From GCA-016432345 sp964544105 (GTDB lineage Bacteria; Patescibacteriota; Microgenomatia; Levybacterales; UBA12049), in the NCBI GenBank assembly GCA_964544105.1, contig CAZIZQ010000009.1:1-28435 (forward strand): a stretch of 28,435 nt of DNA, read 5' to 3'. Positions 21,048 through 28,079 of the stretch are shown piece by piece; position 1 is the stretch's first letter, and each line of letters begins with the position of its first letter. Made by a program: the position numbers and the translations under genes. The notes beneath the pieces are model-generated. The model saw nothing but the letters and a program-made list of their open reading frames with translations, had not been told where the DNA came from and made no database searches.

Positions 21048-21076
21048 GTATTGCACGCAAACAAAAAAATAGTCAA
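21048..21076 (-). promoter_or_regulatory. Leaderless promoter of the membrane-protein gene
   Basis: -35 TTGACT (21071-21076), 17-nt spacer, -10 AATACT (21048-21053), then 7 nt to the ATG. The alternative box TACTAT (21045-21050) would be too close to the ATG. Confidence 0.5.
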
Positions 21077-21204
21077 GTAAGAAAGTGTGTTCCCTCTCCC
21101 TCTGTTGTTTTTGTGTTTATTGCCTCATGGGCGTTTTGTGTGGACGATTTTGGTCGCCCCAATTTAACACTCAACAGCAGAGGGGAGGGTATTTGGTTGT
21201 GGGT

Positions 21205-21321
21205 TTATGGAAAGCCGATGAAAATGCCACCGACTAGTGCGGCGGCAATCATCAGGGCTACGAGAACCCAAAGAGGGGGAAAGGAAGAATCATCTTTCTC
21301 TCCCCAGTCTTGATCCGTCAT
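21205..21321 (-). CDS. 38-residue single-span membrane peptide
   Basis: ATG 21321 is preceded by AAGGAGGA at ideal spacing. The product is short: an acidic N-terminus (MTDQDWGEKDDSSFPP), then a membrane helix (WVLVALMIAAALVGGIFIGF) ending with Pro. No family recognised. The strong ribosome-binding site, clean acidic-then-hydrophobic pattern and stop right after the helix argue that it is real. It follows the 85-residue membrane protein in the same direction and is probably co-transcribed. Confidence 0.65.
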   Translation of the reverse strand: MTDQDWGEKDDSSFPPLWVLVALMIAAALVGGIFIGFP

Positions 21322-21497
21322 GGGTCCTCCTTCAAAAATCGTGCTCCTGCACGGGTCCGATCCGATAGTTCAAGATAATGGCGGTGGTGTCACTTTGCCC
21401 CTCCTTTGACTTGGAGCATGTCGTCCATCACGGGCCGAATGGTGGGTGGGGTTACCAGTCCGAGATTGGTCGCGTGCCTCCTTTTTAGGCAGAAAGC

Positions 21498-21755
21498 CTA
21501 CTTCTTCTCGCCATCAGTCGAAGGCCTCGGCGTTTCCCGTCGCATGAATGCGTCGGACTGCCTTCGCTTCTCCGCGGCTTCTTGTGAGCTTGAAACATCA
21601 GGTTTGTTTCTGGTAGCTCCAAAGGCCCAGAATCCGGCGCCAACTGCGCCTGCTGCAATCAGCGGCAAATAGTCAACGGCGGTCTGCCAGCCAAGGAGTC
21701 TCATTACATACCCCACTACTGCGAGACCCAAGATAACTTGTCCTACTGTTACCAC
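21498..21755 (-). CDS. 85-residue two-span membrane protein, function unknown
   Basis: GTG 21755 follows AAAGGAGA at good spacing. Two hydrophobic segments (VGQVILGLAVVGYVMRLLGW and LPLIAAGAVGAGFWAFGAT) are followed by a charged tail (NKPDVSSSQEAAEKRRQSDA) that should be cytoplasmic. The shape is holin-like, but no family match is recognised and no lysin gene lies nearby. The locus seems richer in G and C than its neighbours and has strong ribosome-binding sites, perhaps a sign of a different origin. A long structured leader precedes it. Confidence 0.6.
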   Translation of the reverse strand: MVTVGQVILGLAVVGYVMRLLGWQTAVDYLPLIAAGAVGAGFWAFGATRNKPDVSSSQEAAEKRRQSDAFMRRETPRPSTDGEKK

Positions 21756-21843
21756 TGCTTTCTCCTTTCAGCTCAAATGAGCGATCTCTAGCCTCCAACG
21801 CGGATGCACGAAGACAAGAAAAATATCTCCATGAACCCGCATT

Positions 21844-21876
21844 GGAAAAACCACCCCGCACCATTTCGGTGCAGGG
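21844..21876 (-). terminator. Terminator-like hairpin in the leader
   Basis: On the minus strand CCCTGCACC-GAAAT-GGTGCGGGG (9 pairs including one U-G) is followed by TGG and five T. It lies about 90 nt before the GTG of the 85-residue gene, so it is either an attenuator or the end of a small RNA. Confidence 0.6.
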
Positions 21877-21901
21877 TTCCACAACCAAATTTTCAAAGAG
21901 C

Positions 21902-21952
21902 TAGCCTCACCAAGCCTCGTACCCTGCTGGGCATCTTCGACTTGCGAGGCTA
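21902..21952. repeat. Expanded palindrome copy F (about 20 nt inserted)
   Basis: It starts TAGCCTCACCAAGCCTCG and ends TGCGAGGCTA like the other copies, but carries an extra TACCCTGCTGGGCATCTTCG at the centre, giving 51 nt. Confidence 0.85.
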
Positions 21953-22009
21953 AAACTATAACGATTTAAGTGTCCATGCATTCGGACACAAGCGTTTTGT
22001 CTACGAGGG

Positions 22010-22039
22010 ATTATAGCATTTCTTGGGTTATCGGCGCAA
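22010..22039 (-). promoter_or_regulatory. Promoter of the small membrane-protein operon
   Basis: -35 TTGCGC (22034-22039), 18-nt spacer, -10 TATAAT (22010-22015). Confidence 0.55.
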
Positions 22040-22136
22040 AATTAAGTCTTGTCTGATTTTTTCAAGGTCAGCTTCTGTAAGAAAAGTATGTATTTTTCCT
22101 TTGAAAGCTGGATGATTGTAATGCTTAACAAAATAT
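22028..22136 (-). pseudogene. Possible gene remnant (about 35 codons, no start)
   Basis: The frame reads HYNHPAFKGKIHTFLTEADL and ends DLILRR-stop. It looks protein-like (balanced, amphipathic) but has stop codons immediately upstream and no start codon. It may be the 3' end of a gene displaced by the vapBC cassette. The family is not recognised. Confidence 0.3.
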
Positions 22137-22142
22137 TACTAC

Positions 22143-22177
22143 TTGACAAAAAAAGTATTACTATACTATAATAGTAT
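22143..22177 (+). promoter_or_regulatory. Promoter and operator of the AbrB/VapC pair
   Basis: -35 TTGACA (22143-22148), 18-nt spacer, -10 TATAAT (22167-22172), ATG at 22182. Palindrome ATACTAT-A-ATAGTAT (22163-22177) covers the -10, a likely autorepression site. Confidence 0.75.
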
Positions 22178-22181
22178 TATT

Positions 22182-22430
22182 ATGGATGGTTTTTCAACAA
22201 TGACACAAAAAGGGCAAGTTGCAATACCAAAATCTATTCGAGATTATTTTAGCCTTAAGCCTTTCAATAAGCTACATTTTGCGATTGAAAATAATAAAAT
22301 TGTCGCGGAGCCAATTCTTGGTCTTGCCGATATGAGAGGATTTATTCCAGCAAAAAAATCTCTTTCAAAAGCCGAAATGAAAAAAATTGTACAAAAGAGT
22401 GTTTTAAAAAAACATGAAAGTCGTTCTTGA
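22182..22430 (+). CDS. AbrB/SpoVT-family antitoxin (VapB-like)
   Basis: 82 residues from ATG 22182. FSTMTQKGQVAIPKSIRDYF is the swapped-hairpin AbrB DNA-binding core. The C-terminal part (LADMRGFIPAKKSLSKAEMK) is the usual toxin-binding tail. It should repress the operon and neutralise the PIN toxin. It overlaps vapC by 17 nt. Confidence 0.88.
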   Translation: MDGFSTMTQKGQVAIPKSIRDYFSLKPFNKLHFAIENNKIVAEPILGLADMRGFIPAKKSLSKAEMKKIVQKSVLKKHESRS

Positions 22431-22788
22431 TACAAATGCTCTTGTCCGTTTTTTTACCAACGATATCCCACAAAAAGCAGAAAAAGTAGAAAAACTTCTT
22501 GAAGAGAAATCCTTATTTATTCCAGATGTGGTATTTCCAGAACTTGAGTATGTTTTAACCAACGGTTACAATTCATCTCGAACTCAAATAATTACTGTTT
22601 ACAGGTTTCTTCTTGCAAAAAAGAATATTCGTACATCTCCCAGTATGCAAAAAGCAGTTGCTATCTTTGAAAAGTCAAAACTAGATATGGCTGATTGTAT
22701 TACTGCATCATATTCATTAAAAGGAGAACTCGCAAGTTTTGATAAAGAACTTCTGGATATTGAAGGAATTAAGCCTTTTTGGAAATAG
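22414..22788 (+). CDS. vapC: VapC-family PIN-domain RNase toxin
   Basis: 124 residues. The PIN-domain acidic residues are in place: Asp in VVLDTNALVRFF, Glu in FPELEYVL, Asp in LDMADCITA and Asp in LASFDKELL. VapC toxins cleave tRNA or rRNA and are inhibited by the paired antitoxin. No ribosome-binding site is seen, so translation is probably coupled to the overlapping antitoxin gene. A half copy of the 31-nt palindrome (22790-22797) follows the stop. Confidence 0.92.
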   Translation: MKVVLDTNALVRFFTNDIPQKAEKVEKLLEEKSLFIPDVVFPELEYVLTNGYNSSRTQIITVYRFLLAKKNIRTSPSMQKAVAIFEKSKLDMADCITASYSLKGELASFDKELLDIEGIKPFWK

Positions 22789-22789
22789 G

Positions 22790-22797
22790 TAGCCTCG
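22790..22797. repeat. Truncated palindrome (left arm only)
   Basis: TAGCCTCG directly after the vapC stop and 2 nt before the stop of the convergent ATPase gene; the rest of the element is missing. Confidence 0.45.
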
Positions 22798-22799
22798 TT

Positions 22800-25024
22800 T
22801 TACCCCACTTTACGTCCGTATTTTTCTTTGGAGAGTTGGATAATTTTGTCGCGATTTTCATTCTTTAAAGATGGTAATGGCAGGGTTTTGGCCGGAAATG
22901 GCATGGAGGTCATGCCGTTGATGCACAGTTTTAGCACAATTTCGTATTTACCAAGCGACACCAGATCTGCCTGGGTATAGATTTCGGCAAACTCCAGCGT
23001 TAAAAGTTCGGCGTCGGTTGCGCCCACCACAAAGGAAATAAGAGTGCCCACATTGCCAAAAACTGCATTTTGGACTTCTTCCTCGAGTTGTCCCATGTAT
23101 TGATTGGCCAGAGTAAGAGAGAGTCTGTATTTGCGGGCTTCGGAAAGAATTTTAACAAAAGAGGTGGTGGCAAAATTTTGGAACTCGTCAACGTATAAAA
23201 AGAAATCGCGGCGGTCTTCTTCTTTCATAAAACTTCTGTTCATGGCGGCCAGTTGGATTTGGGTAATAATCATGGCGCCAAGAAGCGAAGCATTGTCTTC
23301 GCCCAACTTTCCTTGCGATAAATTAAGTATTAAAATTTTTCCCTCATCCATAATTTGCTGCAGATTTATTGACGATTTTGATTGGCCGATAATGTTTCGT
23401 ATCATTTTTGAAGACACAAATTGTCCAACCTTATTTTGGATAGGCGAGACTGCTTCGGCTTTTAATTTGTCCGGCATTTGGGCAAATTCCCTTTCCCAGA
23501 AGTTTTTAATAACGGGGTCCTGGACCAGTGGAATCATTTTTTGACGATACTTTTGATCTGCCAATAAGCTTAGTACATCAACCAAAGTTGCATCAGGTAT
23601 TTCCAAAAGCGTCATAATAACATTTCTTAAAATGTATTCCAATCTTGGCCCCCAGGACTCTTTATAAATTTTGTTAAAAATAGACACAATGCCTGATGCC
23701 ACCAAATCTTTTTGCTGTTTATTATGCACTTCCAAAACGTTCAAAGAAAATACTCTTTCTGTATCGAATGGCTCAAGATATATGACATCGTTTAGCCGCC
23801 GTTTTGGTATGTAATCAAGGATTGTTTCCGATAAATCACCGTGGGGGTCTATAATGCCGATGCCGCGGTCTTTTCTTATGTCATCAATTGCCATATTGGC
23901 AATTAAAGTTGATTTTCCAGCTCCTGTTTTCCCCATAAGGTATATATGTTTTCTGCGGTCTACGTTTTTAATACCAAAAATGGTGGGTTTGTTCTTAAAA
24001 TCGGTTTGGGCAAAAAAGTTAATATTTTTCTTTTCCTCGTCAGTTATGTTTTCACTAACGGGTAGGTTTTCCGGCGGTTCGCCAAGTAAGGTTTTGCCCC
24101 AGGCAATGTTTTTAACCCCGGCCATTAGAAATCCAGGCGGGTGCCAGATGGTAGCCAGCTCCTGGGCATTTAAGATTTGGCGGCGCTTTTCAAAAAAATA
24201 AGTTTTGCGCTTTTTTATGCGTTCAATCAGGGCATTTTTCCGTAATAACACCCGCTGAAACTGGAATTCATTACCATCTCCATGAGAAAAAATACCAAAA
24301 GTGCCGGCTAGATTATGTAAATATGGTTTGGGGTTTTGGCCGCTCGTTCCAACCAACAATCTAATCATTGCTTTTCCACCTTGAAACGAGGCTTTTTGCA
24401 TAATTAAAAGCTGCTGCGGGTCGCGGGCATAGTGCGCCGAGGCAGTACTTGTTCCCCCGGTACCTGTTTGTGGGTTGGGGGATAGGGTTTGTTTTTCTTC
24501 GGTTGCGGCCACAATCATCCTGCCCGACTTTTTAACCGCTCTGGCCTGCCAGTCAAAAGACGCGGTTGTAATAAGAATTTGCACACACATGCGGACATCG
24601 GCCTGTTGTTTGGCTAAATAGCCAACCAAAGCGCCAAGAGTATCAATATCTTCAAAATCGGCATAGGTTTTGGTAGGAAGGTAAAATTCATTATCGAGTT
24701 TTAATTGCCCAACCCCAATAGTTTTGCTTTGAAAAAGAGCAGTCATCGGGTCGTCGGTTTTTTCAATGCTGGAGGTGGGAAAAGAGGCGGCAACAAGTGA
24801 TGCCACAAAGGTTTCCTGGGTCTCGTCTGTTNNNNNNNNNNATAAAAATAGACTGTTTGGTTAATTAGGAATATTTCAAAGGCATAGACGTAAGGAGTCA
24901 TCCAAAGACGTTTCCATAGTGGCACATGTGAATGAGAAAGGCAGGAGGCAAAAATTTGCGTAGCCGCGGCTATAGGTGTTTCATCGTCTTTGGGATTTCT
25001 GACTAATAGGTGAACAAGCGCCAT
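22800..25024 (-). CDS. VirD4/TraG-like (HerA-fold) DNA-translocation ATPase, interrupted by an assembly gap
   Basis: The frame from 24806 to 22800 gives about 670 residues: Walker A GKTGAGKST, GIGIIDPHGD, Walker B FFLYVDEFQNF, SEARKYRLSLTLANQYMGQL and VGTLISFVVGATDAELL, typical of conjugative coupling ATPases (TraM-recognition type). A separate frame from ATG 25024 (MALVHLLVRNPKDDETPIAA) runs into ten N at 24832-24841. Just past the gap, the frame of the ATPase reads TDETQETFVAS, so both belong to one gene of about 740 residues. Continuity needs a true gap length of 3n+2, not 10. Such ATPases with this N-terminal domain are common in CPR genomes, but no other conjugation gene is in the window. 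The protein probably moves DNA or protein across the membrane; the substrate is unknown. Confidence 0.85.
24832..24841. other. Assembly gap (10 N)
   Basis: A run of ten undetermined bases inside the ATPase gene. The reading frames on the two sides do not match with ten bases, so the number is a placeholder. Confidence 0.99.
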
Positions 25025-25032
25025 ATAAGGCA

Positions 25033-25063
25033 ATTATAACAGAAACAAAATTTTAGAGGGCAA
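25033..25063 (-). promoter_or_regulatory. Leaderless promoter of the ATPase gene, overlapping the rplA end
   Basis: -10 TATAAT (25033-25038) lies 8 nt before ATG 25024. A weak -35 TTGCCC (25058-25063) is 19 nt upstream, inside the rplA coding end. Confidence 0.5.
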
Positions 25064-25823
25064 TCTTAATCCCTGGGCTCATGGTGGATTTGAGGGTGAT
25101 GTTTTTGATTTTGGTGGCATTGATTGATGCAAAGACAGTTTTAATATTTTCAGCCAGTTTTTTTTCTCCAAACGAAAGTTTGCCAACTCGCAGGTGAATA
25201 ATTGGACTTTTTGCCTCGGTTTTATAGTTAATTAGTCCGCCGGTAAATTTTTTGGCTGCGTTTTCGGGATCTTGGGTAATGGTGCCGTTTTTAGGGTTTG
25301 GCATGAGTCCTTTTGGTCCTAATACTTTGGCTATTTTTGCCAATTTTGGCATCATTTGCGGGGTGGCAAGTAAGACATCAAAATCAATTTTTCCTTTCTC
25401 AATTTCTGCAATTAGTTTATCATCTGCGATAGCAACTCTTGTTTGTTTTCCAGTGCCATGGGGAAGGGTGAGGGTTCCAGAGATATTTTCTGATGCGTTG
25501 ATATGTAGCTCTACTGTCTCGTCAAATTTGGCGCGTTTAAGCTCCCCAAGTAGTTTTAAGGCTTCGGAAAGATTGTATGTTTTGCCTTTTTCAATAAGCG
25601 CGGCTCTTGTTTGGTAATTCTTGGAATGAGTACGTTTTTTGGCCTCTATCTTTGGTTTCTTTACTTCTTTTTTTACCTCTTCTACTTTTTCTACTACTTT
25701 TTCCGCAATAGGAGTTTCAGCTGCCTTGCGAGCCTCCTTTTGCTCTTTTTTTATTTTTGCCTGTGTTTGTTTTTCTTGTTCTTGTTCCTTGTCTCCGAGG
25801 GTCTTAACACGTATTTTACCCAT
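25053..25823 (-). CDS. rplA: 50S ribosomal protein L1 with charged N-terminal extension
   Basis: 256 residues against about 230 usually. Residues about 1-75 are a Lys/Glu/Gln-rich extension (KEQEQEKQTQAKIKKEQKEA, EKVEEVKKEVKKPK) with no fixed fold expected. The L1 core follows: YNLSEALKLLGELKRAKFDE, LPHGTGKQTRVAI, KVLGPKGLMPNPKNGTIT, INYKTEAKSPIIHLRVGK. L1 forms the mobile stalk at the tRNA exit site and can repress its own mRNA. It is last in secE-nusG-rplK-rplA, separated from rplK by a palindromic element. Confidence 0.96.
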   Translation of the reverse strand: MGKIRVKTLGDKEQEQEKQTQAKIKKEQKEARKAAETPIAEKVVEKVEEVKKEVKKPKIEAKKRTHSKNYQTRAALIEKGKTYNLSEALKLLGELKRAKFDETVELHINASENISGTLTLPHGTGKQTRVAIADDKLIAEIEKGKIDFDVLLATPQMMPKLAKIAKVLGPKGLMPNPKNGTITQDPENAAKKFTGGLINYKTEAKSPIIHLRVGKLSFGEKKLAENIKTVFASINATKIKNITLKSTMSPGIKIAL

Positions 25824-25832
25824 ATATTTTTA

Positions 25833-25937
25833 TGTCATCCCGTCCGCCAGCTGGCGGATTCGGGATCTCCTTTTCTTTTCTCCTGTAGATGCTGAAACCC
25901 GCTTCGACTCAGCGAGGCGAGCAAGTTCAGCATGACA
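25833..25937. repeat. Nested palindromic element between rplK and rplA
   Basis: Bounded by TGTCAT (25833-25838) and ATGACA (25932-25937). Inside are ATCCCG/CGGGAT (25837-25842, 25861-25866) enclosing the perfect 16-mer TCCGCCAGCTGGCGGA (25843-25858), and ATGCTGAA/TTCAGCAT (25889-25896, 25925-25932) enclosing a CGCTTCGACTCAGCGAGGCG-like core. Confidence 0.8.
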
Positions 25938-25945
25938 GGAAGAGT

Positions 25946-26368
25946 TTATTCCACCTTAATGCCCATGCTTCGGGCTGTTCCTATCACAATTCTTGACGCC
26001 ATTTCTACATTGTCGGTATTTAAATCTTCCATTTTGGCTTTGCCAATTTCCTCGGCTTGGGTTTTGGTTAGTATTCCCATCTGTTCTTTGCCTGGTTTTT
26101 GGGAGCCTTTTTCTTTTCCTATTGCTTTTTTAATCATCTCGGCCACGGGTGGCTTTTTGGTAATAAAGGAAAAGGTTCGATCCTCGTAGACTGTGATAAC
26201 CACAGGAATAATAGTGCCTTTTTGGTCGGCTGTTTTGTCATTGAATGCCTTGACAAATTCCATAATGGGGAGTCCGTGTTGCCCAAGAGCAGGTCCAACC
26301 GGAGGCGCGGGAGTAGCAGCTCCACCGGCAATGTTTAGTTTAATAAGTGTTTTAATCTTTTTAGCCAT
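25946..26368 (-). CDS. rplK: 50S ribosomal protein L11
   Basis: 140 residues, standard length. The N-terminal domain (LNIAGGAATPAPPVGPALGQ, HGLPIMEFVKAFN) and C-terminal rRNA-binding domain (MEDLNTDNVEMASRIVIGTA, RSMGI) are typical. L11 forms the GTPase-associated centre with L10/L12. It follows nusG by 3 nt in the conserved order. Confidence 0.98.
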   Translation of the reverse strand: MAKKIKTLIKLNIAGGAATPAPPVGPALGQHGLPIMEFVKAFNDKTADQKGTIIPVVITVYEDRTFSFITKKPPVAEMIKKAIGKEKGSQKPGKEQMGILTKTQAEEIGKAKMEDLNTDNVEMASRIVIGTARSMGIKVE

Positions 26369-26371
26369 AGT

Positions 26372-26923
26372 TTACAGTTTCGCTACTTGTAAGAAATCCA
26401 ATTCCACTGGAGTTTCCCGTCCAAAGATACTCACCAACACCTTTAGTTTCCCCTTGGCTTCGTCAATGCTGTCAACAGTGCCTAAAAAGTCAGCAAACGG
26501 GCCGTCCACAATTTTTACTGCCTCGCCATTACTAAATGATGCTTTATATAATGGTTCATCGGTATTGGCAAATTTTTTAATTGCCTCAACTTCTTTGTCG
26601 GAAATTGGAGTGGGCTTGTTGCTGGCGCCAATAAAGGCTGTTACGCCCTGGGTAGTTCTAACCAGTAGCCATGATTCGTCGTCCAGCACCATGCGGACCA
26701 AGACATAGCCCGGGAAAACTTTTTCTTTAACAGTTTCTTTTTTACCCTGTGTAACTTTAATGGTGTTTCGGGTGGGGACAGTGATATCAAAAATTTTCTC
26801 CCCAAAGTCCATACTCTCGACACGCTGCTTTAAGTTTTTTGCCACCTTGTCTTCGTGTCCAGAATAGGTATGTACTATATACCAACGTGCATTATTACTA
26901 GCTTTTGGTGTTTCTGTATCCAT
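26372..26923 (-). CDS. nusG: Transcription elongation/antitermination factor NusG
   Basis: 183 residues. The NGN domain (ARWYIVHTYSGHEDKVAKNL, FPGYVLVRMVLDDESWLLVR) binds RNA polymerase, and the C-terminal KOW domain (GEAVKIVDGPFADFLGTVDS) contacts S10 or Rho. Length and order (secE before, rplK after) are standard. Confidence 0.97.
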   Translation of the reverse strand: MDTETPKASNNARWYIVHTYSGHEDKVAKNLKQRVESMDFGEKIFDITVPTRNTIKVTQGKKETVKEKVFPGYVLVRMVLDDESWLLVRTTQGVTAFIGASNKPTPISDKEVEAIKKFANTDEPLYKASFSNGEAVKIVDGPFADFLGTVDSIDEAKGKLKVLVSIFGRETPVELDFLQVAKL

Positions 26924-26924
26924 A

Positions 26925-27107
26925 TTATTTTATGACTATTTCCATAATCTTTGTAAAAACAAAGTCTAGTGCGCCAATAAAAAAACCAACAAGCAGGCTT
27001 ATTAGAATTACAACAATGGTTAATCGAATAACTTGTTGTTGTTTTGGCCACGTTACCCTTTTTAGTTCATCGAGTACCTCGCGGAGAAAGGTAACAGGAC
27101 TTATCAT
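26925..27107 (-). CDS. secE: Preprotein translocase subunit SecE
   Basis: 60 residues, the short single-span form. The amphipathic segment FLREVLDELKRVTWPKQQQV with the conserved VTWP precedes one membrane helix (IVVILISLLVGFFIGALDFV). It stabilises SecY in the Sec channel. It is first in secE-nusG-rplK-rplA, with a leaderless promoter. Confidence 0.95.
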   Translation of the reverse strand: MISPVTFLREVLDELKRVTWPKQQQVIRLTIVVILISLLVGFFIGALDFVFTKIMEIVIK

Positions 27108-27113
27108 CAGATG

Positions 27114-27160
27114 ATTTTAGCAGAAGTGCATTGACATGTAAAGCGTTGAGAAGGTAGAAT
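27114..27160. promoter_or_regulatory. Back-to-back leaderless promoters of secE and galU
   Basis: Rightward: TTGACA (27131-27136), 18 nt, TAGAAT (27155-27160), then 7 nt to GTG 27168. Leftward: TTTACA (27137-27142), 17 nt, TAAAAT (27114-27119), then 6 nt to ATG 27107. The two -35 boxes touch. Confidence 0.8.
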
Positions 27161-27167
27161 AAAAGAC

Positions 27168-28046
27168 GTGAAAAAGATTCGCAAAGTCGTTATCCCCGCA
27201 GCAGGTTTTGGCACCCGCTTCCTTCCCCAGACCAAAGCCATGCCCAAAGAAATGCTTCCAATTGTAGACAAGCCCGTTATTCAATATGTAGTGGAAGAAG
27301 CAGTGGCCTCTGGCATAGAGGACGTTATTATTGTTACCGGTGCTTTGAAAAGGGCTATCGAAGACCATTTCGACGCGCCAAATGCCGATTTACTGCAAAA
27401 CCTTTTGTCAAGCGGGAAAACAAAACTGGTCGAAGAAGTTAATCGCATTTCCGACATGGCAAATTTTATTTATATTCGGCAAAAGGGTGCTTATGGCAAT
27501 GGCACACCGGTACTATCGGCCGAGCCGGCCATAGAGGATGAAATGTTTGCCGTGATGTGGGGGGACGAATTTATCTACAGTAACCCACCCAGGCTTGCCC
27601 AAATGATTAAGGTGCACGAACAGCACGGTGGCGCAGTTATTTCTGGTGTGAGGATAAAAAATAAAGAAGATCTTGCGCGGTATGGCATAGCAGAGATAGA
27701 AGAAGTTTCCGGCAATGTTTTTAAGATTAAAAAAATTGTGGAAAAACCGCATCCAGACCATGCGCCGTCAAATTTAGCAACACATGGCGCCTATATTTTG
27801 CCGCCAGAAATTTTTGATATTTTGCGTAATCAAAAGCCAGGGGTGGGCGGAGAAATTTATTTGCCCGAAGCAATAGACGAGCTGATCAAAACCGGTTATC
27901 CGGTCTATGCCTGCGAAATAGAAAACGGGCGGTATTTCGATACAGGCAATAAGCTGGAGTATTTAAAAACCGTGGTAACGTTGGGACTCGAACACCCCGA
28001 AACCAACGGCGACTTCAAAAACTTCCTCAAAGAGCTGGAGTTGTAG
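27168..28046 (+). CDS. galU: UTP-glucose-1-phosphate uridylyltransferase
   Basis: 292 residues from GTG 27168. The nucleotidyltransferase start IPAAGFGTRFLPQTKAMPKE is the GalU signature, followed by DKPVIQYVVEEAVASGIEDV, AVMWGDEFI, ARYGIAEIEEVSGN and IVEKPHP, and GGEIYLPEAID near the C-terminus. It makes UDP-glucose from UTP and glucose 1-phosphate. The product would feed OtsA (trehalose 6-phosphate), GalT and envelope glycosyltransferases in this window. It is divergent from secE with touching promoters. Confidence 0.96.
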   Translation: MKKIRKVVIPAAGFGTRFLPQTKAMPKEMLPIVDKPVIQYVVEEAVASGIEDVIIVTGALKRAIEDHFDAPNADLLQNLLSSGKTKLVEEVNRISDMANFIYIRQKGAYGNGTPVLSAEPAIEDEMFAVMWGDEFIYSNPPRLAQMIKVHEQHGGAVISGVRIKNKEDLARYGIAEIEEVSGNVFKIKKIVEKPHPDHAPSNLATHGAYILPPEIFDILRNQKPGVGGEIYLPEAIDELIKTGYPVYACEIENGRYFDTGNKLEYLKTVVTLGLEHPETNGDFKNFLKELEL

Positions 28047-28048
28047 TA

Positions 28049-28079
28049 CGACCTCACCAAGCCTCGCTTCGCGAGGCTA
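28049..28079. repeat. 31-nt palindrome copy G, overlapping the transposase stop
   Basis: CTCACCAAGCCTCGCTTCGC then GAGGCTA, identical over the core to the copy at 9683, with changes only in the first bases. The TAG stop of the transposase gene (minus, 28077-28079) lies in its right arm. Confidence 0.93.

Larger units (their letters stand above)
21756..22003 (-). other. Structured 5' leader of the small membrane-protein operon
   Basis: About 250 nt lie between the promoter at 22010-22039 and the GTG at 21755. It contains hairpin GTGTCC ... GGACAC (21970-21989), the expanded palindrome copy F, a segment CTCTTTGAAAA, and a terminator-like hairpin. No convincing protein-coding frame is seen. It could be a riboregulator, an attenuator or a small RNA with its own terminator. 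Confidence 0.45.

Noticed and set aside
21322..21497. Possible extra small gene after AAAGGAGG between the two membrane-peptide genes
   Set aside because: No ATG, GTG or TTG at workable spacing opens a frame longer than about 12 codons.
21673..21888. Minus-strand frame of 71 codons overlapping the 85-residue gene
   Set aside because: No ribosome-binding site, low-quality composition, and it runs through a terminator-like hairpin; the leader explanation is better.
21498..22003. Holin/lysis cassette of a prophage
   Set aside because: Only the two-helix shape of the 85-residue protein suggests it; there is no lysin, integrase or structural phage gene.
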